NCBI GenBank assembly: GCA_031554215.1
Contig: JAVBKF010000091.1
Span: 1-21,129 of the forward strand
DNA length: 21,129 bases
Reading direction: 5' to 3'
Origin: JAVBKE01 sp031554215
GTDB taxonomy: Bacteria > Bacillota > Bacilli > JARBTR01
The position numbers and the translations under genes were made by a program. The notes beneath the pieces are model-generated. The model did not search any database. It was not told the DNA's origin and was given only the letters and a program-made list of their open reading frames with translations. Below are positions 10,901 through 16,904 of the stretch, piece after piece (the first letter of the stretch is position 1; every line of letters starts with the position of its first letter).

Positions 10901-12564
10901 GGTTGCCCGACGCCAGCTGTTGTTCCGTCAGGGTTACAAAACTCAACTTTGCTCGGAACTTCAACTACACCGGCTACATCAGGATTATCAGGATCATTAA
11001 AAGATCCCACTAAGGATTCCGGTGTTAGAATGGATCCACTAGCTCCAGAGGCTATTTCAGTTGTAATCGCAGTCGCAACTGGCTCATCTGTAAATGTAAC
11101 AGGCACTTTATAAACTCTAAATTGCCCTTCGTCATCGGTAATTTGTACATACACATGCGTTGGCCCAGGTATCGTTGGATCGGGCGCCGGATACTTCTCA
11201 CTATCAGGCGCAAACTTTACATCTACGACTCCACTTGTAGTATCGGGAAGTATATTGTCCGGATCCTTCAGCGTTTCATCATCATAGTAAAAGTTTACTA
11301 CCGCACTATCGGCGATTGGATTGGGTATTGTTGGCCTCTCAGGGTCCAGTACATGAAAACTCTGATTCGGTTTCATCTCACCAACTGGTTGTAATTTAAT
11401 GATAATTTCAACACTCACAGTTGTAGTAGCACCCTCATCGTCTGTCACGATAACATCAACCTCTTGTATCTCCCCAGGTTTTGAAAGATCTGGAGGATTC
11501 GACGGAGCATATGTAACGGTAGTTGTTGGTTCGTTCCACCCCGGTATTTTATCATCAGGATCAATTGCATCAACGAGACCCGTTGCCGGTATATCAAAAG
11601 TATGATCGTCATTTTCATTCACGATAATAATTACTGGGTCATCACTATGCGGTTTTGCAACAGGCGTTGCAGAAAAGTTTACGTCATCAATAAGATTTCC
11701 TCCGGTTCCAGCGGTCGCAGAACGGAAAGCTAACCGAGTAACTGTTTGAGCGGGTTGTCCGGGAGGTGGCTGTCCAGGATTATTGGGATCTTCTGGTACT
11801 GTGTAAGTACCGGTATGGTGTACCCACGGATGATTTGTGCTTGTTGTGGCTGTCGATGTTGGCATATCAGTTGCACCAGAAATGTCGTCTGTTTGCTTTG
11901 CCAGCCCATCAGTTGGATTTTCAGAACCTGTCGGAGCACCAATATATACATTCATTTTTTCTGTTGTTGGTCCACGTTGTGCATGTTCAAATGACCAGGT
12001 TAACTCCTCACCTGGTGCAGTTCTTATATCTTGGTAGAGTGTACCTGTGTCATCTGCGTTTACTTCTACTATTTTCTTTCCATCAGGAAAAGAATAATTA
12101 AAAGGAACGCCTGGAGCAGATGTCCATCCTCCCGATACCCAAAAGGTAGTAGACCAAAACTCTATTTTCTCATTATCACTTGGAGAACCCTTATCAGTTT
12201 GGATATTCCAATAAGGAACATCGCTCTCATTCACAAAACTGGCGCCCAGCCCTGGTGATTCAAAGCTACCATTCATCAGTTTTGTTTGATTTGGCAAATC
12301 TCCCGGAGTTACCCTTGTAGTAGGAAGGGTTTCTTGTACGAACGTGCTCTCTACCACTGAATTTTGAGATGATGCCCATAGCTGACTAATAGGCCAATCG
12401 GCCATCAGTTGCTCAGTATCAACTGACTCCGTCGACAAGTCCTGATCAGAAATCTGATCTGCTTTGCTAGAGGCTAATGCCTTGGTCGGCATGGCCAATC
12501 CTATAGGTTGTAAAAAGGTGCTAAAGATAAAGACAATCGTAATCACTTTTTTTAGTAAGCTCAT
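4996..12564 (-). CDS. Giant LPXTG-type cell-wall-anchored surface protein, 2522 residues
   Basis: A sortase-anchored stalk protein, probably an adhesin or matrix component. The ATG at 12564 is preferred over an upstream TTG at 12600 because a typical signal peptide starts there (MSLLKKV, cleavage after ALA about residue 31) and GAAGGA lies upstream. Domains in order: jelly-roll-like region with MNGSFESPG (about 95-300); three Ig/cadherin-like domains with VTDDEG or VTDDDG edges (303-590); five repeats of about 165 residues resembling fimbrial isopeptide D2 domains, each with an early Lys (VTK, IKK, IRK, VSK, ASK) and a late Asn (IPNTA type) (594-1452); an SdrD B-like domain with the calcium-binding DENNNGTMDSSE (1457-1590); four Listeria-Bacteroides repeats ending YAKW or EAKW (1597-1917); four DUF11-like repeats (1924-2450). 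MPKTG, a hydrophobic helix and RLRKA form the anchor, with Met in place of the usual Leu. No ligand is evident. Confidence 0.92.
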   Translation of the reverse strand: MSLLKKVITIVFIFSTFLQPIGLAMPTKALASSKADQISDQDLSTESVDTEQLMADWPISQLWASSQNSVVESTFVQETLPTTRVTPGDLPNQTKLMNGSFESPGLGASFVNESDVPYWNIQTDKGSPSDNEKIEFWSTTFWVSGGWTSAPGVPFNYSFPDGKKIVEVNADDTGTLYQDIRTAPGEELTWSFEHAQRGPTTEKMNVYIGAPTGSENPTDGLAKQTDDISGATDMPTSTATTSTNHPWVHHTGTYTVPEDPNNPGQPPPGQPAQTVTRLAFRSATAGTGGNLIDDVNFSATPVAKPHSDDPVIIIVNENDDHTFDIPATGLVDAIDPDDKIPGWNEPTTTVTYAPSNPPDLSKPGEIQEVDVIVTDDEGATTTVSVEIIIKLQPVGEMKPNQSFHVLDPERPTIPNPIADSAVVNFYYDDETLKDPDNILPDTTSGVVDVKFAPDSEKYPAPDPTIPGPTHVYVQITDDEGQFRVYKVPVTFTDEPVATAITTEIASGASGSILTPESLVGSFNDPDNPDVAGVVEVPSKVEFCNPDGTTAGVGQPNISVPGETVEYYLKVTDDDGEWTVVKGELKVADPVAPKVTKTIKGSGSPSDKLMLDTKDQQFTWEVTAELGNTPAQWTNAKISDDLDKNLEIVQKPTGGPDITLVEIVDGSEVPISADELSILGTLTVTGNHVEFTFNKSGGSYLYLLNRTFKLKIKSKLKTGMTDDELAPYYATGIKNEGKLYTGNEAIGEPVDTTGKIPAVFPPKVDPSIKKDVNGQQATTIHSANEIIPWHVTVDFGNTTSAWTDATIEDQVNDALLITGYRIEDSEGRFLSPAGSEETPIANNHFSYDVGKKEDPMNPDEPDSYAYLAGKHYKVTIFTKINPDATASELAAFAADGIPNTATLKTGEGQGDTLTTGTPRAYPPNSEPMIRKDVRLPSDASLPGLNRSVTLDTIDQTFYWRILVSFGSDAANFAPNSVVISDELNAATELVGGPDAITVTELSSGLQSEQNATDVASVLQTGNNLEIKPNMVDGGYQYLTNQTYIFKVPVKIKSNAFLPPLYEQPITNHASLDYQYVGDDSATVEIPKDPVVWLPRKTPVATVSKDVEGKQTHTLTSNSDIFNWNITASFGASANTWETAQIVDEISPLLEVPNINDVKVYDISDPENVHEVVTDTDGDGNATNYATKTLEGNTLKVTLPRDLYSYSYLRGRTFKIVVPTRIKSDASQAALADAIANGGIPNTAKLVYTVSPTIDQNTNKEVTSQPAPNEPKVIPKTVSSTASKGVYKDGDTADAENAKKTITLDTREETFSWHVKVKFGNDTGSWTSAKITDDVSPLFEVTDILVNDVTGDGTDAISVDNNFQGTTSTATMIDGVEYTQLDVMNYNLAKNSGSYSYLAGRTFDIEIQAKISKTATYAELQAARDSGGVPNQAQLKVQESTEEVIVTDIVKVVPPANDGKIGDTVFIDENNNGTMDSSEKTAPAGTIVKLYKKDPTGIAVPGDEELVVAGVHYDTVKKTTTNANGEYTFGNLDEGDYLVWIAPTEGFIFSPVAIDAVKQSNKFDQTKVVNEGGYSLVTLSKPNDMEKFDQDAGVIATHKLKYDENGATGGTEPVDETHGTATTVTPVNNPGTLMKTGYTFAGWTESADGTGTVYGSGNTFVMPNEDVTLYAKWTKNKYEVKYDGNGGTGSAPAVPTDYDYETEVTVLGNVGVPEYTKTGYTFAGWTIAGDTTNKVYTAGDKFKMPAEDVLLEAKWTKNKYEVKYDGNGGTGNAPAVPTDYDYETEVTVLGNVGVPEYTKTGYTFAGWTIAGDTTNKVYAAGDKFKMPAEDVLLEAKWTKNKYEVKYDGNGGTGNAPAVPTDYDYETEVTVLGNVGIPEFTKSGYMFEGWTNNADGTGTVYGSGDTFSMPNNNVTLYAKWVPLTGSTNITATKSVTDASGNQKVENGEKLSYTIIVKNEGSIEAKDVSVKDPLTEAGLNASSVANLSVDGVPNSGDITTAINVNVPAMDEVEIKFDVNALSSLSGISQIKNIVTITDPADQQHPIYPEATINVDQTVDNNDITAEKTVEDATNNNMAEPGEKLVYSIVVKNSSAVVKNVQVKDELADATGLDATTATGLVVDNVATAGDITTGIVVSVPANGEVEIKFEVNVNNPLPANVTSITNTATVTDQSNPDHPAMPSVIISVDHEINHNDITARKSVTDESGNNMAESGEQLNYSITVNNSGERAKDILVKDDLIEAVGVDVSTVTGVQINGVANNGDIKTGITVNVPANGEVRITFAVSVLNSLPTDIKLITNVATVTDLEDLDHPDKPAVTIEVAEPDNGKPTLSATKTVHDATGDGYVEGGEQLSYSIVIKNTGNGVASNVTVIDAISTMTGLDASTIANLQLDGKPVDGNIQTGLQVVVPAGGEVVITFDVKATPTFPSEMTKITNIAAITDSSIPSEALKPAAEIAVKPNDPVNRNSLVGPEPVLNKGSKPAVQPVGQKTNDNMPKTGDAANGIGILLILMSLSSMGIIGRLRKA
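6805..7542 (-). repeat. Three tandem 246-bp repeats within the surface protein gene
   Basis: Units start at 6805, 7051 and 7297 and each encode 82 residues of Listeria-Bacteroides repeat. By eye, the units at 7051 and 7297 differ at only about 7 of 246 positions. The 6805 unit matches well only in the half encoding the start of the repeat. In-frame length and near identity make unequal crossing-over likely, so the number of copies may vary between strains. A fourth, more divergent unit precedes them in the protein (DNA about 7543-7777). Confidence 0.9.
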
Positions 12565-13046
12565 AAAAAAAACATTCCTTCCGCTGTTCTCAAGAAACAA
12601 ATTAAAATACAGATACGCACATCTAAAATGGTAGTGCGATTATTACATAAAATTGATAAGTAAACACATTGAAATGAGTGCAATGGTAAAACCGTTCATT
12701 TAGAATAGACTCTTTCCATTCTGTTGAGGCAACAGCCATCTAATAATCGTTCTCAACTATCAGAAAAGCGGCCGTTAAATGACTACGAACTTCGGGTAAC
12801 TAATTCAAACTAAACAGAACCATTCTCTTTCAGCCCTTTGAGAGGCTTTAAAAAATGAAGATTGATATTATTGGTAATTTGACAATTCACAGTACACACT
12901 GATGTGGGATTAGCTTGCAATACAGCTACCCTACAGCTTATGTAGCCATTTTCCCAACCCTAGTAAGCAGAATTATCGGGGTTAAGAGTCTTGCATTAAT
13001 TTCTTATTTAGCCAGATTTTCACTTTTATGTATTTGGGTATTGTTG

Positions 13047-13075
13047 ATTAAAAAATAGGCTCTTCGCCATTTCGT
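13047..13075. repeat. Possible terminal inverted repeat of an ISL3-family element
   Basis: GGCTCTTCGCCATTTCGTGT resembles the GGCTCTT-type terminal repeats of ISL3-family insertion sequences in lactic acid bacteria. No matching second end and no transposase sequence were found nearby, so at most a solo end or chance similarity. Confidence 0.25.
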
Positions 13076-13130
13076 GTGGAAACAAAGAGTGGTAGGCAAT
13101 ATATTGCCATAGTTAGCATATTGATATGGT

Positions 13131-13190
13131 TTCCTTTCATGAGGTGTATATAAAGGAAAAGCGCCCTGAATATACACCTCATGAAAGGAA
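13131..13190. repeat. Perfect 21-bp inverted repeat with 18-nt spacer
   Basis: The arms 13131-13151 (starting TTCCTTTCATGAGG) and 13170-13190 (ending CCTCATGAAAGGAA) are perfectly complementary over 21 bases, separated by 18 bases. No T-run follows on either strand, so it is not a standard terminator. It lies between the response regulator gene and the surface protein gene it might control. Confidence 0.85.
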
Positions 13191-13623
13191 GTTCTGTATT
13201 CAAGCTAACAAGGGGCAAAAATTGTTCAGTGTGGAACATCCTTAACATCTGATTCAAACAATTTACATATTGAGACCCTACTTACCTGTCTATTCTTTTT
13301 TTCATTATGAAACCAGATAGCTACGTCTGATTATCCCAAATTGCTATTTATACCCAAATTTACTGTGGTTAATTTTTCTTTTTTCGGTTTATGCAATACT
13401 AATAATATTTTACATCAATTTTCCACATTCTTCAACATGAATTCAGTTTATCTTTTGATTTTCGGCAACTTTTTCAACATCGTCGTAGATTGGCTGTCTC
13501 AATTCGCTGGTAGTAAGCGGAAGTAACACTGTTTATTCTTACAAAATAACAAGGAAAACTAAAACCATTTTAATCTGTAACCATTATAAAAGGGTTTCTT
13601 TTGATGAAGTTGATTATTTATTC

Positions 13624-14352
13624 TTAAGGCTCCAAATGCTTTAGCATTCTACTGGAAGCAAAGCACTTTTCACCATTTCTCATTTCAATCTCTTTGCCTT
13701 TCCGATCAATCCCCACAATATTCATTTTGTTGACAAGATAGGATTGGTGGCACCTGCAAAAATGATCACTTTCACACGCCAATTCCTTCAAGGAACCGTA
13801 GAATTCCACCTGTCTATTATCCAAATGCATCACCACCTTGTGCTTTTTATGAGAGGATACGAAAAACATAATATCATCTAGAAACACACTAATTAATTTC
13901 CCATCAACCGTTTTTTGAAACTTCTCTCTTGTTTCGTTTTGAGCTGCATTGATTCTTTCAAGTGCCATACTGATACAGTCAATCACTCTCATCTGAATAT
14001 CCGTTATTTTATCTTTCAGAATATAGTCCATCGCCTCAACCTTATAAACAAAAGTTAAGTACATTAGCTCAGAATGAGAAGTAATAAAGACAATGATTCC
14101 CCGAGGGTCTATTTTTCTAATCTCTGTAGCAAGCTCAATCCCGCTCATTTCATGCTGCAAATCAACATCAAGAAAATAGAGTCCTCTTCCCCTATTTTCA
14201 GTAATATAGCCAATAAGCTCATTTGGATTTGCACATGAAAATGCTAATTTTGCATCTAGTTTTTCTATCATCAGATAATTTGAGATGTACCGTTCAATTT
14301 TCTCCCTTTGCTCTACTGAATCCTCACAAACATACACTTTTAGCATCGTCAT
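13624..14352 (-). CDS. agrA: AgrA-like response regulator with LytTR DNA-binding domain
   Basis: 242 residues, the normal AgrA size. The receiver domain (about 4-130) has the acidic pair E10-D11, the phospho-acceptor D62 in YFLDVDL, and the stretch SHSELMYLTFVYKVEAMDYILKD, very close to AgrA as I remember it. The C-terminal LytTR domain (about 146-240) contains DDIMFFVSS..HKVVMHLDNRQVEFYGSLKEL and CRCHQSYLVNK. Such regulators bind paired 9-bp direct repeats near promoters. The start overlaps the kinase stop by ATGA. Translation could instead begin at Met3, which has GAGG seven bases upstream. Targets may include the bacteriocin cluster or the surface protein gene, but I could not find a clean pair of LytTR sites. 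The symbol denotes family resemblance, not proven agr function. Confidence 0.9.
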   Translation of the reverse strand: MTMLKVYVCEDSVEQREKIERYISNYLMIEKLDAKLAFSCANPNELIGYITENRGRGLYFLDVDLQHEMSGIELATEIRKIDPRGIIVFITSHSELMYLTFVYKVEAMDYILKDKITDIQMRVIDCISMALERINAAQNETREKFQKTVDGKLISVFLDDIMFFVSSHKKHKVVMHLDNRQVEFYGSLKELACESDHFCRCHQSYLVNKMNIVGIDRKGKEIEMRNGEKCFASSRMLKHLEP

Positions 14353-15671
14353 ACCTCATAGCTGAGATCTATTTTTATTTGTTGAATGAACAGTTTGTTT
14401 TCTAAACTTGTATCTAAACTTAAGCCCTGATTCTGATCTATTAGCATCTTCAAATTACTTAACCCAAGTCCTCTTCCTTTACCTTTTGTAGAAAATCCAT
14501 CTTCCATCAATTGATGCAATTTATAGCCCGTTTTTCTACAGCTGTTTTGGACCACAAACAAAATAGCCTGATCTGACTCGATAAAGCCAACCTTCAGCGC
14601 TGCATCATTCATCTGCATGCACTCTTCAATCGCATTATCTAATAAAATACCGATAATACGGCAGATCACAATCGAATCGACATTTAAATTGGTCAATATT
14701 GGAGCCTCAAAAGTTGTGATAATCCCTAGTGACTGTGCTTTAAATAATTTCGCAGCCAAAACTCCCTTAACCTCAGTGATTTTGATATTTGCCAAGGTAT
14801 CTAGCCTTGTGTTATTTAATTGCACTTCTTCTTTGGTCTTTAAAATTTTCTCATTAAAAAAGTGCGTTAACCCCTCGTAATCCTTATCATTTATAAACGC
14901 TGACATTGAAGATAAAATATTAATATAATCATGTCTAAACACGCGCATACCAGTGTACATTTGCTCAAGATTTTCCGAGTAGATTTTTAAGTTAGCTAAC
15001 TCTTCCTCACGTACCTTAGCTTCATTGCTCTTCGTTACACTAGCAATATAAACACGTATGACAACCACCATAATGACAAAATAAACGAAGAAAAACAGGT
15101 GATTCAAGAGGAAATAAACATCTGCTTTTGCCCCAACAGTTTCTTCAAAATAATGATTCACATAGAAAATCGCAATCATCAGCAGAAGTAGCGATAAAGG
15201 AAAGGCAGAGCTCCGATTCATTTTTGTTTTGTTCAGAAAAATCCACTTGTAAAGTGGCTTTAGTAGCAGAAGTAATGGAATACAAATAACGAGAAGGAAC
15301 AGAAATCTACTGAACCAAAACGCAAGGATAGAACCAGAATCTATTAATTGATGCACATAAAAATATTGTTCTATCAGTGTAGCCAATAGAAATGACACAA
15401 TGCAAACTAGAAAAAGAAAGGCAGGAACAACAATACTAAGTAATTGCCTTTTTGTTATTAATAAATTACTGATCCAAAGGGTTAGCAAAAGTATGATGCC
15501 CGAAAACGATCCTAAAATCAAATGAAAGGTAGTCGTAACAGCAATTGACGAAAATAATTGCACTAAAAATTGCTTCTTTGTCATCACCCAATCAAGGTAA
15601 TTATAATTAAATAAAGAAATAGTGGTTATCGTTACTATATTAAAAATCATAATTCTAATTGGCTCCATCAT
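14349..15671 (-). CDS. agrC: AgrC-like peptide-sensing histidine kinase (HPK10 class)
   Basis: 440 residues, starting at ATG 15671 with GGAGAG upstream. About seven hydrophobic segments fill residues 7-210, the typical polytopic sensor of AgrC/ComD kinases that detects secreted peptide pheromones. A linker coiled coil (about 212-245) leads to FRHDYINILSSM with phospho-acceptor H247, the N box DNAIEECM (N346) and the G box GFSTKGKGRGLGLSNL, the HPK10 pattern. It phosphorylates the regulator encoded next to it. No agrB (peptide processing protease) or agrD (propeptide) is present in the window, so the signal is unknown. It might be encoded elsewhere, or the kinase might sense the bacteriocin or cell-wall stress. 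Confidence 0.9.
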   Translation of the reverse strand: MMEPIRIMIFNIVTITTISLFNYNYLDWVMTKKQFLVQLFSSIAVTTTFHLILGSFSGIILLLTLWISNLLITKRQLLSIVVPAFLFLVCIVSFLLATLIEQYFYVHQLIDSGSILAFWFSRFLFLLVICIPLLLLLKPLYKWIFLNKTKMNRSSAFPLSLLLLMIAIFYVNHYFEETVGAKADVYFLLNHLFFFVYFVIMVVVIRVYIASVTKSNEAKVREEELANLKIYSENLEQMYTGMRVFRHDYINILSSMSAFINDKDYEGLTHFFNEKILKTKEEVQLNNTRLDTLANIKITEVKGVLAAKLFKAQSLGIITTFEAPILTNLNVDSIVICRIIGILLDNAIEECMQMNDAALKVGFIESDQAILFVVQNSCRKTGYKLHQLMEDGFSTKGKGRGLGLSNLKMLIDQNQGLSLDTSLENKLFIQQIKIDLSYEV

Positions 15672-15672
15672 T

Positions 15673-15748
15673 CAATCTCTCCAAGTATTTCCAAATTATT
15701 ATATCATGGTTTAGTTTTATTTGGAATACTATTAGAAATAGAGATTGA
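15673..15748 (-). promoter_or_regulatory. Promoter of the kinase/regulator operon inside an imperfect dyad
   Basis: On the minus strand TGATATAAT is an extended -10 (TATAAT at 15698-15703), about 27 bases before the kinase start. A weak -35 (TTCCAA) sits 17 bases further up. The promoter lies between imperfectly complementary arms: CAATCTCT..GTATTTCCAAA (15673-15695) and TTTGGAATAC..AGAGATTG (15719-15748). The dyad could be an operator or a structured leader. Confidence 0.6.
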
Positions 15749-15852
15749 GAGAATGGTCTACCTTTGCTTGAGCACGCCTTAGTAGCGTTAAACAACAAAT
15801 AGCCAGAGTAGGGATTACCATTTTTTCTAAGCAAATTTTTTACTCTACCATT

Positions 15853-16299
15853 CTACTGCAATGACCACATTTGATCTGCTTTATCCAGTAAAGCTTCAAG
15901 CTCAGGCTTGTACTGATTGATTTTTTGTATAGCAAAATCGTCTGATGAATCAATTGGTTTAAGCTCTTCATCTACATAGAATTCGTATTGTTGATTGTCT
16001 TCATGAAGCATAAACCCATATTCATATCCACCAGTGACAAGTGGCCAAATAATTAAGCTAGTCGTATCTTCATAATCACTAATCGCTAGATTGCCTTCAA
16101 ATCTAAGGTAATCAGGTTTTTTCACACTATAGCTAAAACCATCTTCTTGTTTAAAATAAGTATCAAATTCTTCATTCATCGGGACTTTTTCTGTATAGGG
16201 AGAATATTTAAAGTAACAGTAACCAAACCAAACAGTATTCCAAAGGGCAAAGACGGCAACAACCATGATTGCTACCTTTTTCCAAGTGATTTTTTTCAT
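15853..16299 (-). CDS. Small membrane-anchored protein of the bacteriocin operon, unknown
   Basis: 148 residues. The start ATG at 16299 overlaps the TGA of the ABC ATPase gene (ATGA), so it is translationally coupled and must work with the transporter. Residues about 8-27 form one membrane segment after MKKITWKK. The remainder is an acidic domain, predicted outside the cell, with Tyr/Phe-rich segments (GYEYGFMLHEDNQQYEFYVDEE) and a helical C-terminus (YKPELEALLDKADQMW). I recognise no family. The position suggests an immunity or accessory component for the lactococcin 972-like bacteriocin, by analogy with small membrane-tethered immunity proteins. This is inference only. Confidence 0.85.
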   Translation of the reverse strand: MKKITWKKVAIMVVAVFALWNTVWFGYCYFKYSPYTEKVPMNEEFDTYFKQEDGFSYSVKKPDYLRFEGNLAISDYEDTTSLIIWPLVTGGYEYGFMLHEDNQQYEFYVDEELKPIDSSDDFAIQKINQYKPELEALLDKADQMWSLQ

Positions 16300-16904
16300 A
16301 ATTCAACAACCCTACTTCCATACTTTTTTGCTTCTTCATCGTGCGTTACGAGGATAATCGTTTTCCCTTGAACATTCTGTTGTTTCAAAATAGAAAGGAC
16401 AATTTCAGCGTTGCCTACATCCAGCGACCCTGTTGGTTCATCCGCAAGAATGATGTCACATTTCTTCAACATCAATCTTGCCAGTGATACACGCTGTTGC
16501 TCACCACCTGAAAGTGTGTAAACTTTTTTATCGATCGAACCCTCTAGACCCACTTGCGCAAGTGCTGCTTCTATCGATAACCCAGTCCGCCCATCTTTAC
16601 GAACCATATTCAGATTGGCTCTCACCGTTTTACTTTCAACGAGCGCAAAGTTCTGAAACAAGAATCCGATTTTAGTACGAAAATAGTCAAGTTGGTTTTT
16701 CTTATCGTGAATGTTCACCCCATCAACAATAATTGCACCTCCATCAATACGCTCAATAGCGCCAATCATATTGAGTAATGTTGTCTTACCGCAACCGCTT
16801 GGCCCTGAGAAAACAATGAGCTCGCCATCATTAATTGTTAAACTGAAATTAGAAAATAGATGTCGATCACCGAATTTCTTTGTCAACGCTTCAATGATGA
16901 TCAT
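16296..16904 (-). CDS. ABC transporter ATP-binding protein, lactococcin 972 export/immunity group
   Basis: 202 residues, a compact single nucleotide-binding domain of the MacB/LolD type. Walker A GPSGCGKT (34-41), Q-loop Q84 in FLFQNF, signature LSGGEQ (131-136), Walker B CDIILADEP (149-157) and switch H188 are all intact. The start ATG at 16904 overlaps the stop of the large membrane protein by ATGA, with AAAGGAGG just upstream. It powers the DUF1430-type permease. In this family the pair is associated with lactococcin 972-like bacteriocins. Whether it exports the peptide or removes it from the membrane for immunity is not settled by sequence. Because the bacteriocin carries a Sec signal, immunity is the likelier role. 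Confidence 0.93.
   Translation of the reverse strand: MIIIEALTKKFGDRHLFSNFSLTINDGELIVFSGPSGCGKTTLLNMIGAIERIDGGAIIVDGVNIHDKKNQLDYFRTKIGFLFQNFALVESKTVRANLNMVRKDGRTGLSIEAALAQVGLEGSIDKKVYTLSGGEQQRVSLARLMLKKCDIILADEPTGSLDVGNAEIVLSILKQQNVQGKTIILVTHDEEAKKYGSRVVEL

Larger units (their letters stand above)
12601..13623. other. Regulatory/intergenic gap upstream of the surface protein gene
   Basis: One kilobase with no well-supported gene. It must hold the surface protein promoter. A weak -10 candidate (TATGTAATAAT on the minus strand, near 12640) lies about 75 bases before the start. It also has a possible ISL3-type end at 13047 and a perfect 21-bp inverted repeat at 13131-13190. A minus-strand frame at 13048-13257 spans that repeat and lacks a ribosome site. 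A plus-strand frame at 13341-13526 also lacks one. Confidence 0.5.

Noticed and set aside
5135..12258. Many plus-strand open frames of 60-113 codons
   Set aside because: All lie antisense inside the giant surface protein gene, lack ribosome sites, and repeat where the domain repeats do.
12661..12780. ACCGTTCAT and AGTTGAG/CTGTTGCC considered as paired LytTR (AgrA-type) binding repeats
   Set aside because: Spacings between the GTT cores do not match the usual 21-22 bases, and the flanks are poor.
13048..13257. Minus-strand 69-residue frame
   Set aside because: It is produced by reading through the 21-bp inverted repeat and a putative IS end. No ribosome site.
15748..15837. Minus-strand frame of about 29 codons (MVIPTLAICCLTLLRR..) between the small protein and the kinase, considered as an AgrD-like propeptide
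   Set aside because: No ribosome site, no amphipathic leader, and no acidic C-terminal recognition region as in AgrD. No agrB nearby.
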